DNA from: Solobacterium sp.
GTDB lineage: Bacteria; Bacillota_I; Bacilli_A; Erysipelotrichales; Erysipelotrichaceae
Assembly (NCBI GenBank): GCA_017543005.1
Contig: JAFWEA010000100.1
Location: 1-48,524 of the forward strand
Direction: 5' to 3'
Length of the DNA stretch: 48,524 bases
Both the position numbers and the translations under genes were made by a program. Positions within the stretch are counted from its first letter, which is position 1. Each line of letters starts with the position of its first letter. The notes under the pieces are model-generated. The model was given only the letters and a program-made list of their open reading frames with translations. It was not told the DNA's origin and searched no databases. This document shows positions 33,990 through 41,230 of the stretch, one piece after another.

Positions 33990-34239
33990 GATCACCTATG
34001 AAACCGTGCCGGTGAGCGATGAACTGGTTGAAAGCATCCGCACCCGCGGCATTGCCATACCGGTCCATGTCAACCGGATGGAGGAAGGCTACAGCTGTGT
34101 GGACGGGCGGCGCCGGCTGAGCGCGGCGGCGATCCTGGCTGCCGAGGATGAACGGTTTGCCCGCATCCCGGTGGTGCTGATGAACGACTATTCCAAAGCC
34201 GGCAGCGCCTACTGGGGCAACACAAGAAACAGACACTGA
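33961..34239 (+). CDS. small stand-alone ParB-N-like protein
   Basis: This is a 92-residue protein starting at ATG 33961 behind GGAGG. It reads VNLSEITYETVPVSDELVESIRTRGIAIPVHVNRMEEGYSCVDGRRRLSAAAIL (given here only as landmark segments: ELVESIRTRGIAIPV and CVDGRRRLSAA). The pattern of helix, strand, then D-G-x-R-R-L matches the ParB/Spo0J N-terminal (ParB/sulfiredoxin) fold. There is no helix-turn-helix or dimer domain, so it is not a partition ParB. It overlaps the glucosaminidase end by 29 bases and ends 13 bases before rluB. Its function is unknown; binding or hydrolysing a nucleotide is possible in this fold. Confidence 0.65.
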   Translation: MINTIVNLSEITYETVPVSDELVESIRTRGIAIPVHVNRMEEGYSCVDGRRRLSAAAILAAEDERFARIPVVLMNDYSKAGSAYWGNTRNRH

Positions 34240-34252
34240 AAGAGGAACATAT

Positions 34253-34996
34253 ATGGAAGAAAGACTGCAGAAACTGATCGCCGAAGCCGGCGTCGCGTCC
34301 CGCCGCAAGGCCGAGGAACTGATTACGGCCGGCCGGGTCAAGGTAAACGGGCAGGTCGTGACGGAACTAGGCACCAAGGCCTCCCGGGGCGATCTGATCG
34401 AAGTGGACGGGAAACCGATCCGCCGGGAAGAAAAGGTATATTTCCTGCTGAATAAACCGAAGAAAACCGTATGCACGGTCAGTGATGAAAAGGGCCGCGA
34501 TACGGTCCTCAGCTACATGCCGGATGTCAAGGAAAGAATCTTTCCGGTCGGCCGGCTGGACTATGATACGACCGGCTGCCTGATCATGACCAATGACGGT
34601 GATTTTGCCAATCTGATGATGCACCCGCGCAGCCATGTGCCGAAGGTCTATGAAGCGGCCATTGACGGTATCCTGCTGCCGGATGAAATCGCGGCGCTGC
34701 GCAAGGGCATTCCGCTGGAAGAGGGCATGACCCTGCCGGCTTCCATCCATATCATTTCGGTAAATGAAAAGAAGATGAAAACCATCTTCTCAATCATGAT
34801 CTATGAAGGCCGCAACCGCGAAATCAAGCGGATGATGGAATACTTCCATCATTCCGTCACCCGTCTGGAACGGAAGAAATACGGTTTCCTGGACTGCCAG
34901 GGACTGCGGCAGGGCGAATATCGCCGGCTGCGCCGTTATGAGATCCGTCAGCTGATCCAGATGGCGGAAACCGGCCGGATTTCAGTCGACGGGTAA
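34253..34996 (+). CDS. rluB: rRNA pseudouridine synthase, RluB/RsuA family
   Basis: The 247-residue protein has an N-terminal S4 RNA-binding domain (RLQKLIAEAGVASRRKAEELI, RVKVNGQVV). The catalytic domain has FPVGRLDYDTTGCLIMTNDG with the catalytic Asp, and GRNREIKRMMEYF. Gram-positive members usually make the pseudouridine at 23S position 2605. The SD is GAGGA. Its last 15 bases overlap the end of rqcH on the other strand. RluB is more likely than RsuA by analogy with Bacillus, but the exact target is not proven. Confidence 0.9.
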   Translation: MEERLQKLIAEAGVASRRKAEELITAGRVKVNGQVVTELGTKASRGDLIEVDGKPIRREEKVYFLLNKPKKTVCTVSDEKGRDTVLSYMPDVKERIFPVGRLDYDTTGCLIMTNDGDFANLMMHPRSHVPKVYEAAIDGILLPDEIAALRKGIPLEEGMTLPASIHIISVNEKKMKTIFSIMIYEGRNREIKRMMEYFHHSVTRLERKKYGFLDCQGLRQGEYRRLRRYEIRQLIQMAETGRISVDG

Positions 34997-36628
34997 ACCC
35001 AGGGCTGCGAGCCGGTCCCGGTCGGGATCAATGTAAATCGTTTTATAGCTGCCTAGCTGTACCATGCCCGGTTTTGCGCCGGGTATTTTTTTCAGCTGGG
35101 AAACCGGACAGTAATTGACCGGGACGCTGGATGAGGAACGGCCGGCAGAGTAGTATGCGGCAATTTCGGCGGCTGTGCGCAGGGTTGTCTCATCCGGATG
35201 ACTGTCATGGATGACCACATGAGCCCCATGATAATCCTTGGCATGGAGCCAGATCTCCGGCTTGCGGGCCTGATGGAAGGTCAGGGCTTCATTCTGCAGG
35301 TTGTTGCGGCCGAAGGAAATCCTGACGCCGTTGTCCAGGGTCACGGTGGTGATCTTCGGACCGGTCTGTTTCTTCTTGCGCTGGACCTGCTTTTTCTTTT
35401 CCTGCAGGTAACCGCCCCGGATGAGCTCATCCTTGATCTCTTCCGCCGTGGCAAAGTCAGCCTGTTCCAGCTGCTCGAGCAGGCCGTTGAAATACTCGAT
35501 TTCCTGCTCGCACAGGCCGATCTGTTCCTGCAGATAGATCTGGCCTTTCTTCAGCTTGCTGTAGCGGCTGTAGCACTTTCTGGCGTTCTGGCGGCCATCA
35601 AGCTTCGGATCCAGGGGGATGCGCACCGGTTCGCCGCTGTCAAAGTCTTCCAGCACGATTTCCTTCTGGCCCTTGGTATCGGCGATGCCGTAGGAGAACA
35701 GCAGATCCCCGTACTGGCGCCAGCGGTCACAGTCCTTCGCGTCATCATATTCCTTCAGCAGGCGCGGCAGCTTGGTCTTCTGGTGCTTCAGGTGCCGCTT
35801 GACAGCCTGGAACACATCACCGCTGATCTGCCTGATCCGGTCTTTTTCTTCCTTGTGGTAGTAGAGAATATCAAAGCCTTCAAACAGCGGGTAGTCCACG
35901 CATGGCCCGGTCGCGGTCAGCGGCAGGCAGTGGAAGACGGCTTCGTTGTTCCGGTTGGCGATATAGAGGCGCTTGGAGCCGGCAATTTCCTGCATGATTT
36001 CCTGCATCGACTGGCCATGAGCCATGCGGTATTCGGCTTCTTCTGCCAGGAACGGCGAAAAACCGGCAAACTGCTGGGTCAGGGTCTTGTCCGCTTCAAT
36101 GCGCCAGTCGACAAACGGATCCCGCTTGTTCTGGGGCGGGGTTTCATGGAATTTTGCGCCGGGGTGGATCGTGCGGCGGGTATTTTCAAACGGCGGGATG
36201 CGCTTGAGGGCATCAACCACCAGCCCGGCCGCATTGACCAGGATGATGTTGGCATACTTGCCCATCAGTTCCACATACAGCTTCATTTCTTCCGGATCGC
36301 CGATCTCGTTGTGCCGCCGGACGGTAAACACACACCAGCGGTCCAGATCCTTCTGGCTGAGCTCGGCCAGGGTGGCGCCTTCCAGATACTTCCGCAGCAC
36401 CATGCCGAAATTGCCAGGTTCGGCCGGGGTCGGGTAGGCGCGCTTCGTCATCAGCATCCGGTTGTACTGCGAATGACAGGAGATCATCAGCTGCTGCTTG
36501 CCATTGCGGCCATGCACATGAAACAGCACTTCCGTCGTGGAAATCTGATAAATCCGCTGGATGCGCAGGGGCAGCAGCGGGGAGATTTCCTGTATGATTT
36601 TATGCAGCAGAATACCGTCCAGAGCCAT
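34982..36628 (-). CDS. rqcH: ribosome quality-control protein RqcH (NFACT family)
   Basis: RqcH binds stalled 50S-peptidyl-tRNA complexes and drives alanine tailing. The 548-residue protein has NFACT-N (MALDGILLHKIIQEI, CHSQYNRMLMT, GMVLRKYLEGATL) with the DR pair (LDRWCVF) that matches the residues needed for tailing in Bacillus. Helix-hairpin and coiled-coil parts lie at about 280-400. C-terminal NFACT-R follows with EIWLHAKDYHGAHVVI and PVNYCPVSQLKKIPGAKPGMVQL. Older names are FbpA or fibronectin-binding protein, but no export signal is present. The GAGGTGA SD supports the ATG ending at 36628. Confidence 0.93.
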   Translation of the reverse strand: MALDGILLHKIIQEISPLLPLRIQRIYQISTTEVLFHVHGRNGKQQLMISCHSQYNRMLMTKRAYPTPAEPGNFGMVLRKYLEGATLAELSQKDLDRWCVFTVRRHNEIGDPEEMKLYVELMGKYANIILVNAAGLVVDALKRIPPFENTRRTIHPGAKFHETPPQNKRDPFVDWRIEADKTLTQQFAGFSPFLAEEAEYRMAHGQSMQEIMQEIAGSKRLYIANRNNEAVFHCLPLTATGPCVDYPLFEGFDILYYHKEEKDRIRQISGDVFQAVKRHLKHQKTKLPRLLKEYDDAKDCDRWRQYGDLLFSYGIADTKGQKEIVLEDFDSGEPVRIPLDPKLDGRQNARKCYSRYSKLKKGQIYLQEQIGLCEQEIEYFNGLLEQLEQADFATAEEIKDELIRGGYLQEKKKQVQRKKKQTGPKITTVTLDNGVRISFGRNNLQNEALTFHQARKPEIWLHAKDYHGAHVVIHDSHPDETTLRTAAEIAAYYSAGRSSSSVPVNYCPVSQLKKIPGAKPGMVQLGSYKTIYIDPDRDRLAALGLPVD

Positions 36629-36648
36629 GATCTCACCTCACCTGGAAC

Positions 36649-36654
36649 ATTATA
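36649..36654 (-). promoter_or_regulatory. -10 box of rqcH
   Basis: A perfect TATAAT on the minus strand lies 20 bases upstream of the rqcH start, with AAGACA about 18 bases further up. The region 36629-36715 must also hold the divergent gmk promoter, which I could not place with confidence. Confidence 0.5.
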
Positions 36655-36715
36655 TCTCATGATTGACTGATTGTCTTTCGGCGGTGTAACCTTATGGCAG
36701 GGAGGATACCTTGAA

Positions 36716-37288
36716 ATGAAGAGAGGTTTACTGATTGTCATCAGCGGCCCGTCCGGCGTCGGCAAGGGCACGGTGCTGAAAGAATTTATCAATGACCCTG
36801 AACTGAAACTTGCGTATTCTGTCTCCATGACCACCCGGGCCATGCGGCCGGGGGAAGTGGACGGCGTCAATTACCACTTTGTCACCCGTGAGGAGTTCGA
36901 GCGGGCCCGGGAGAACGGGGAACTGCTGGAATCGGCCGAGTTTGTCGGCAACTGCTACGGCACCCCGCTCAAAGGCGTGGAGCAGCTGCGGGATGAAGGC
37001 AAGAATGTGCTGCTGGAAATCGAGGTCGAAGGCTGCCGGCAGGTATGCGAGAAATGTCCGGATGCCGTTACGATCTTCATTGTGCCGCCCAGCATGGATG
37101 AACTGGAACGGCGGATCCGCGGCCGCAGCACCGAACCTGAGGAAATCGTGCAGCAGCGGCTGGCCAAGGCGGCCCGTGAGCTGACCATGGTCGGGCAGTA
37201 CAAATACGTGGTCTGCAACGACGATGTCAAGCTGGCAGCGGACATCATCCGGGTAATTATCAAGAGACATATGGAACTGGACGCATAA
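36716..37288 (+). CDS. gmk: guanylate kinase
   Basis: Gmk phosphorylates GMP to GDP. The 190-residue protein starts KRGLLIVISGPSGVGKGTVLKEF with its P-loop. It has the GMP-binding SVSMTTRAMRPGEVDGVNYHFVT, LLESAEFVGNCYGTP, LLEIEVEGCRQV, and the lid RIRGRSTEPEEIVQQRL. I start at ATG 36716, about 10 bases after GGGAGG; a longer TTG frame from 36671 adds non-homologous residues. In many Gram-positives rpoZ follows gmk; here a terminator comes directly instead. Confidence 0.96.
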   Translation: MKRGLLIVISGPSGVGKGTVLKEFINDPELKLAYSVSMTTRAMRPGEVDGVNYHFVTREEFERARENGELLESAEFVGNCYGTPLKGVEQLRDEGKNVLLEIEVEGCRQVCEKCPDAVTIFIVPPSMDELERRIRGRSTEPEEIVQQRLAKAARELTMVGQYKYVVCNDDVKLAADIIRVIIKRHMELDA

Positions 37289-37302
37289 TCCGGTTCTTTT
37301 TT
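37274..37302 (+). terminator. intrinsic terminator overlapping the gmk stop
   Basis: GAACTGG (37274-37280) pairs with CCGGTTC (37290-37296), including one G-T pair, around a 9-base loop. TTTTTT follows. The gmk stop codon (37286-37288) lies in the loop. Confidence 0.75.
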
Positions 37303-37306
37303 GTAC

Positions 37307-37312
37307 TATAAT
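37307..37312 (+). promoter_or_regulatory. -10 box of the YkvA-like gene
   Basis: A perfect TATAAT directly after the gmk terminator, 26 bases before the ATG at 37339. No strong -35 is visible. Confidence 0.5.
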
Positions 37313-37338
37313 AATTTCATAAAAGGGAGGGGAATCAC

Positions 37339-37758
37339 ATGGAACAAATCGTCAGTATCGATAAGGCCAAGGAAGTCATCGACGGCGGTATTGATCAGGC
37401 CCAGGAAATCATCAAGAATAATGCCGAACTGAATGAACTGATAACCAAGGTGCAGACAACCGTCAAGAACACCCCGGTGCTCGGGGATGCAGTGGCGGAT
37501 CTGCCGGTCATGGTATCGATGGTCAGAAGCTATGCCACCAAGGAATACACGGTTGTATCACCGAAAGTGATCGCCGCGCTGGTCAGCACATTCCTGTATC
37601 TGGTCAAGCGGAAGGATCTGATTCCGGACAGCATCCCGATCCTCGGTCATCTGGATGACATTGCCATTGCGGCTGTCGCCCTGAAGCTGAGCGAACCGGA
37701 ACTGAAGGCATACCGCGAATGGGCGGAAGCCAAAGAAGCAGCCCCAAAGGCTGAATAA
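37339..37758 (+). CDS. YkvA/DUF1232-like protein
   Basis: This 139-residue protein has a helical N-terminal half (KAKEVIDGGIDQAQEIIKNN) and a C-terminal DUF1232 (YkvA) segment: VIAALVSTFLYLVKRKDLIPDSIPILGHLDDIAI. The run DLIPDSIPILGHLDD is the hallmark of the family, which is often membrane-associated and of unknown function. The hydrophobic stretch in it could touch the membrane. A strong GGGAGGGG SD precedes it. The tail is charged and alanine-rich. The amidotransferase gene follows after 27 bases. Confidence 0.8.
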   Translation: MEQIVSIDKAKEVIDGGIDQAQEIIKNNAELNELITKVQTTVKNTPVLGDAVADLPVMVSMVRSYATKEYTVVSPKVIAALVSTFLYLVKRKDLIPDSIPILGHLDDIAIAAVALKLSEPELKAYREWAEAKEAAPKAE

Positions 37759-37785
37759 GCATAATCAGAAAGAGGATGGAAAATA

Positions 37786-38526
37786 ATGAGAAAACCGATC
37801 ATTGCTGTTACACCTGAGAAGGTGGTGGATGATCTTCCGGTCTTCGGAAAAATGACAACGGTAGGGTCCGGCCTTTACGGGCTGAACTGGCTGCAGCGCA
37901 ACGGTGCGATTCCGGTTATTCCGGATTTCCTGAGCGATGCGGATGCCGATGAATTCATTCAGACTGTTGACGGTCTGTTCATGACCGGCGGTGCCGATGT
38001 GACACCGGCCCTGTATGGCGAAGAGAAGCTGCCGTGCTGCGGTGACACCGAGCCGGACCGTGACGCTTCCGACCTGGCCCTGATGAAGGCTGCCATCAAG
38101 CATAACAAGCCGATTATCATGGTCTGCCGCAGCAGCCAGATCGGCAATGTCTTCTTCGGCGGCACCCTGTACCAGGACATCAAGACCCAGTACGAGACTG
38201 ATATCAACCATCCGTACTATGCTCTGTTCCGGACCGAGAAGAACCATGAGATCGACATCGTGCCGGACAGCCCGCTGGCCAAGATCATGGGCGGAGAGCT
38301 GCGCATCGGCGTCAACTCCACGCATCACCAGGCCGTCAAGGATCCGGGCAACGGGGTTATCGTCCAGGCCCGTGCCACCGACGGCATCGTCGAGAGCTGG
38401 TATGTGGACAACGGCGTCAACTACATCCGGGCCTACCAGTGGCATCCGGAGATCCAGATTCCCAACAAGCACGAACAGGCAATCATCGATGATTTCCTGA
38501 AGGCTGTCCGGGAAAGAATGAAGTAA
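37786..38526 (+). CDS. divergent class I glutamine amidotransferase-like protein (C26/PuuD type)
   Basis: The fold matches gamma-glutamyl hydrolase / gamma-glutamyl-GABA hydrolase (peptidase C26): RKPIIAVTPE at the start, VDGLFMTGGADVTPALYGE, the nucleophile elbow with Cys near residue 109, NSTHHQAVK, and the histidine in YQWHPEIQ. The elbow reads MVCRSSQIGN, where relatives have GICRGMQ, so the catalytic Cys stays but both glycines around it are lost. A clear SD (AGAGGA) is present. It could act on gamma-glutamyl compounds or be partly altered. The canonical version lies at 45511-46239. 246 residues. Confidence 0.8.
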   Translation: MRKPIIAVTPEKVVDDLPVFGKMTTVGSGLYGLNWLQRNGAIPVIPDFLSDADADEFIQTVDGLFMTGGADVTPALYGEEKLPCCGDTEPDRDASDLALMKAAIKHNKPIIMVCRSSQIGNVFFGGTLYQDIKTQYETDINHPYYALFRTEKNHEIDIVPDSPLAKIMGGELRIGVNSTHHQAVKDPGNGVIVQARATDGIVESWYVDNGVNYIRAYQWHPEIQIPNKHEQAIIDDFLKAVRERMK

Positions 38527-38542
38527 GAACCAGATAAAAACG

Positions 38543-38566
38543 AACACCGGGAAGACCCGGTGTTTT
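38543..38566 (+). terminator. intrinsic terminator of the amidotransferase gene
   Basis: A 9-bp stem (38543-38551 with 38556-38564) has an AAGA loop and a T run. It sits back to back with the rpsD terminator. Confidence 0.88.
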
Positions 38567-38575
38567 CAATGATAT

Positions 38576-38604
38576 AAAAAATCAGCCGGAATAACCGGCT
38601 GATT
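38576..38604 (-). terminator. intrinsic terminator of rpsD
   Basis: On the minus strand a 10-bp stem (38595-38604 with 38580-38589) has a 5-base loop and T residues. It follows the rpsD stop by 14 bases. Confidence 0.85.
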
Positions 38605-38618
38605 CTCAGTGCCCAGAA

Positions 38619-39221
38619 CTATCTGTTGTAGTATTCAACGATCAGGGATTCGTTAATCTCCTGGTTCAGTTCGCTGCGTTCCGGAACCCGCACATATGTG
38701 CCTTTCTTGTTTTCCTTGTCGACTTCGACAAATGCCGGAGCGGCAATGTTGGATTCCAGGGATTCGGCGATTGCCTTCATGTTGCGTGCTTCTTCACGGA
38801 CAGCAATGACAGCACCCGGCTTGATCTGTGCGGACGGGATGTCCAGCTTCTTGCCGTTTACTTCGATGTGGCCGTGGGTGACAAGCTGGCGGGCAGCCTT
38901 GCGGGTTCTGGCGAAGCCCATGCGGTAGACGATGTTGTCCAGCCGGGATTCGAGCAGGACCAGGAAGTTGTAACCGGCCATGCCTTCCATCTTGGATGCC
39001 TTTTCGAAGGTGTTGTAGAACTGACGTTCATTGATTCCGTACATGTTGCGGACTCTCTGCTTTTCCCGCAGCTGAGTGCCGTAACCGCTGAGCTTGATGC
39101 GCTTTGTCGGGCCATGCTGGCCAGGAGCGTAAGTGCGCTTCTTGAGCTCCTCACCGGTTTCCAGGACAGAGAAGCTCAGACGTCTGGCTTTCTTCCATAC
39201 CGGTCCTGTGTAACGTGCCAT
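38619..39221 (-). CDS. rpsD: 30S ribosomal protein S4
   Basis: S4 nucleates 30S assembly and in Gram-positives represses its own mRNA. The 200-residue sequence begins MARYTGPVWKKARRLSFSVLETGEEL. It has the S4 RNA-binding domain (SRLDNIVYRMGFARTRKAARQLVTHGHIEVNG) and ends SLIVEYYNR. It is the zinc-free form, since no N-terminal Cys cluster is present. AAGGAGG precedes the ATG. It has a long leader with a likely autoregulatory structure. Confidence 0.97.
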   Translation of the reverse strand: MARYTGPVWKKARRLSFSVLETGEELKKRTYAPGQHGPTKRIKLSGYGTQLREKQRVRNMYGINERQFYNTFEKASKMEGMAGYNFLVLLESRLDNIVYRMGFARTRKAARQLVTHGHIEVNGKKLDIPSAQIKPGAVIAVREEARNMKAIAESLESNIAAPAFVEVDKENKKGTYVRVPERSELNQEINESLIVEYYNR

Positions 39222-39398
39222 GTTTTGTTTCCTCCTTGTTTACATGAACGGCTGAGAAACAATAACAGGTGCAGATCATCGATGCAGGGTGTTGCTATAG
39301 GGCCGGTTCGCTTATTGCAGCAAGTTACTGCGGCTGCAGGATTGCTCCTGTTAGCAACGCCTGGTGCATGACTCTGCATGCTGCCATCATTTGACGCT
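39222..39398 (-). promoter_or_regulatory. structured rpsD leader, probable S4 autoregulatory element
   Basis: Transcription from the promoter at 39404-39432 gives about 175 bases before the rpsD ATG. On the RNA strand GTTGCTA (39352-39358) can pair with TAGCAAC (39291-39297). The adjoining AACAGG (39347-39352) can pair with CCTGTT (39264-39269). These pairings cross, so they form a pseudoknot. A local hairpin GCATG/CATGC lies upstream (about 39364-39380). S4 leaders in Bacillus also use pseudoknots; the match here is structural, from reading only. Confidence 0.65.
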
Positions 39399-39403
39399 TG
39401 ATT

Positions 39404-39432
39404 ACTATAACAAAACGCCTTATTAAAGTCAA
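39404..39432 (-). promoter_or_regulatory. promoter of rpsD
   Basis: On the minus strand TTGACT (39427-39432), 17 bases, TATAGT (39404-39409). It is back to back with the ezrA promoter, their -35 boxes 9 bases apart. Confidence 0.8.
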
Positions 39433-39441
39433 TTGAAAACA

Positions 39442-39470
39442 GTGTCAAGGTACAAGGTTTATGGTACAAT
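39442..39470 (+). promoter_or_regulatory. promoter of the ezrA operon
   Basis: GTGTCA (39442-39447), 17 bases, TACAAT (39465-39470). The ATG follows after 29 bases with a GAGGGA SD. Confidence 0.65.
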
Positions 39471-39499
39471 AATTCCGCATAAGTCTGAGAGGGATCGTC

Positions 39500-41230
39500 A
39501 TGGAGAATGTCTTGAAAATACTGTCTGATATCCGGGTGATTATTTTCATTGCGGTTATTATAGTTCTGCTTCTGGTCTGGTTTCTGATCCAGCGGGGCAA
39601 GTCCGGCAGTTACCGCCGGCAGCTTGAAGCACTGGAAGTTCGTTATAATTCCCTGAAAAGCGAGCCGCTGTCTTTCAAACTGAACAAGGCAGACGCCATC
39701 AGCCGCATTGATCCGGAAGTCAGGGAGAAAATCATTCAGACAAAGGACGATTTCGAAAAGGCCCAGGCCAATCTGAAGCAGATCGGCCAGGCCCTGGCAG
39801 ATACCGAAGATGAAATCCTGGTCGGCAAGCTGAAGGAAGCCAAGCAGGATCTGGAAGATCTGGAAGCCAGTGTGAGCCTCGGCGAAGTGCAGGTCGGCAA
39901 ACTGAAGAGCTTCCTCGACAGCATTCTCGAAAAGGAAACAGAGCAGCGGGAAAGAGTCAACGAACAGAAGGCCAGATTCCGCGCGCTGAAGGAAGAAGCC
40001 CAGAACAACAGTTCGCAGCTTTCCTATATCTGGCCGACGGTCGAACAGCTGACTTCGGAAAGCGAACGGATGTTCTCCTCTTACGAAGAATGGAGTTATG
40101 CCAATGATTTTGAGAAGGCAAGTGCCCAGCTGGACGAAATCGACGGCGCCCTGAACCACATGGATGCCATGATCCACTCGCTGCCGGAGCTGCTCAGTGA
40201 AGCCCGCGGCGTCGTTCCGGGCATGATCGAGGCAGTGCGCAATGACAGCACCGAGGCCAAGAACCGCGGTGTCTATCTCGATCATCTGCACATTGAAAAC
40301 AACCTGACGCTGATTACCGGCGGTCTCAAGGATGACCTGTCCCGGCTCAAGAGCGGTGATACTTCCGACGTGGAAGCTCATATGCGGGATTACAAGCAGC
40401 GCCTGATGCAGCTGGCGGAAGAAGTCCGCCGCGAATCGGACAGCTTTGCCGAACTGAAGACCCTGCAGGAAGAAAGCGACCGTTCCATCAAGGACTGCAC
40501 AAGGGATATCGAATATATCAGGGACAAGTATGCCCGGATTTCCTCCCGGTTCGGTCTGTCCGGCATGAATGAGAGAATTGCCGAACAGGCAAAGAATCTG
40601 CAGGAAGTGATTGAATCCCGGCCTGATTTCGACAAGAAGATCGACAACATGGAAATTCCGGCCTCCGGACTTGTTGTGGCAGTCAGGGAACTGAATGCCC
40701 GTCTGGGTCAGTGTGAAAGCGATATCCGGGCAATGAAGTCCGAGATCGACGGCGTCAGTGATGATGAAGACAGAGCCAAGAAACAGCTGCTGAAACTGCA
40801 GGTCATCATGAACCAGATGCAGGTCAAGATCCGCAAGTACAAGCTGCCGTCCATCTCCGAGCAGTATGAAGAGGATATGGAGAAGGCAGACAAGTACATC
40901 GGCTCTCTGGAAAAGCTGTTGGAGGAAAACCCGCTCAACATTCAGGAACTCAATACCACCCTGAAGGAAGCGATTGACTTCATTTACAAGCTCTACAACA
41001 ACGTCAACAACATGGTCGCAACCGTCATCATGGTGGAGAATACCATCGTCTTCGGCAACCGGTACCGGTCCACCTATGCGGACATCGATTCCGAACTGAC
41101 CCGTTCGGAACTGAGCTTCCGCAATGGCGAGTATACCCAGGCGCTGACGATTGCCATCGCGACAATCGAGAAGATCCACCCGGGGAACTACGAAAATATG
41201 ATCAAGGAGAATGCCAAGAGTGCAGCCTAG
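39500..41230 (+). CDS. ezrA: septation ring formation regulator EzrA
   Basis: EzrA is a membrane protein that restrains FtsZ ring assembly and links it to wall synthesis. The 576-residue protein has one N-terminal membrane helix (about residues 12-31: IRVIIFIAVIIVLLLVWFLI) with a short extracellular start. A long cytosolic run of spectrin-like coiled-coil helices follows, rich in E, K and Q. The segment RYNSLKSEPLSFKLNKADAI after the helix and the ending GNRYRSTYADIDSELTRSELSFRNGEYTQAL are family features. The order ezrA, desulfurase, thiI is that of Bacillus. Confidence 0.93.
   Translation: MENVLKILSDIRVIIFIAVIIVLLLVWFLIQRGKSGSYRRQLEALEVRYNSLKSEPLSFKLNKADAISRIDPEVREKIIQTKDDFEKAQANLKQIGQALADTEDEILVGKLKEAKQDLEDLEASVSLGEVQVGKLKSFLDSILEKETEQRERVNEQKARFRALKEEAQNNSSQLSYIWPTVEQLTSESERMFSSYEEWSYANDFEKASAQLDEIDGALNHMDAMIHSLPELLSEARGVVPGMIEAVRNDSTEAKNRGVYLDHLHIENNLTLITGGLKDDLSRLKSGDTSDVEAHMRDYKQRLMQLAEEVRRESDSFAELKTLQEESDRSIKDCTRDIEYIRDKYARISSRFGLSGMNERIAEQAKNLQEVIESRPDFDKKIDNMEIPASGLVVAVRELNARLGQCESDIRAMKSEIDGVSDDEDRAKKQLLKLQVIMNQMQVKIRKYKLPSISEQYEEDMEKADKYIGSLEKLLEENPLNIQELNTTLKEAIDFIYKLYNNVNNMVATVIMVENTIVFGNRYRSTYADIDSELTRSELSFRNGEYTQALTIAIATIEKIHPGNYENMIKENAKSAA

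Noticed and set aside
33961..34239. Chromosome-partition ParB/Noc
   Set aside because: Only the N-terminal-like domain is present. There is no helix-turn-helix, no parA neighbour, and no parS-like palindrome was noticed.
34982..36628. Fibronectin-binding adhesin
   Set aside because: The sequence has the NFACT-N and NFACT-R domains and no signal peptide or anchor, so the RqcH ribosome-rescue role fits better than the historical name.
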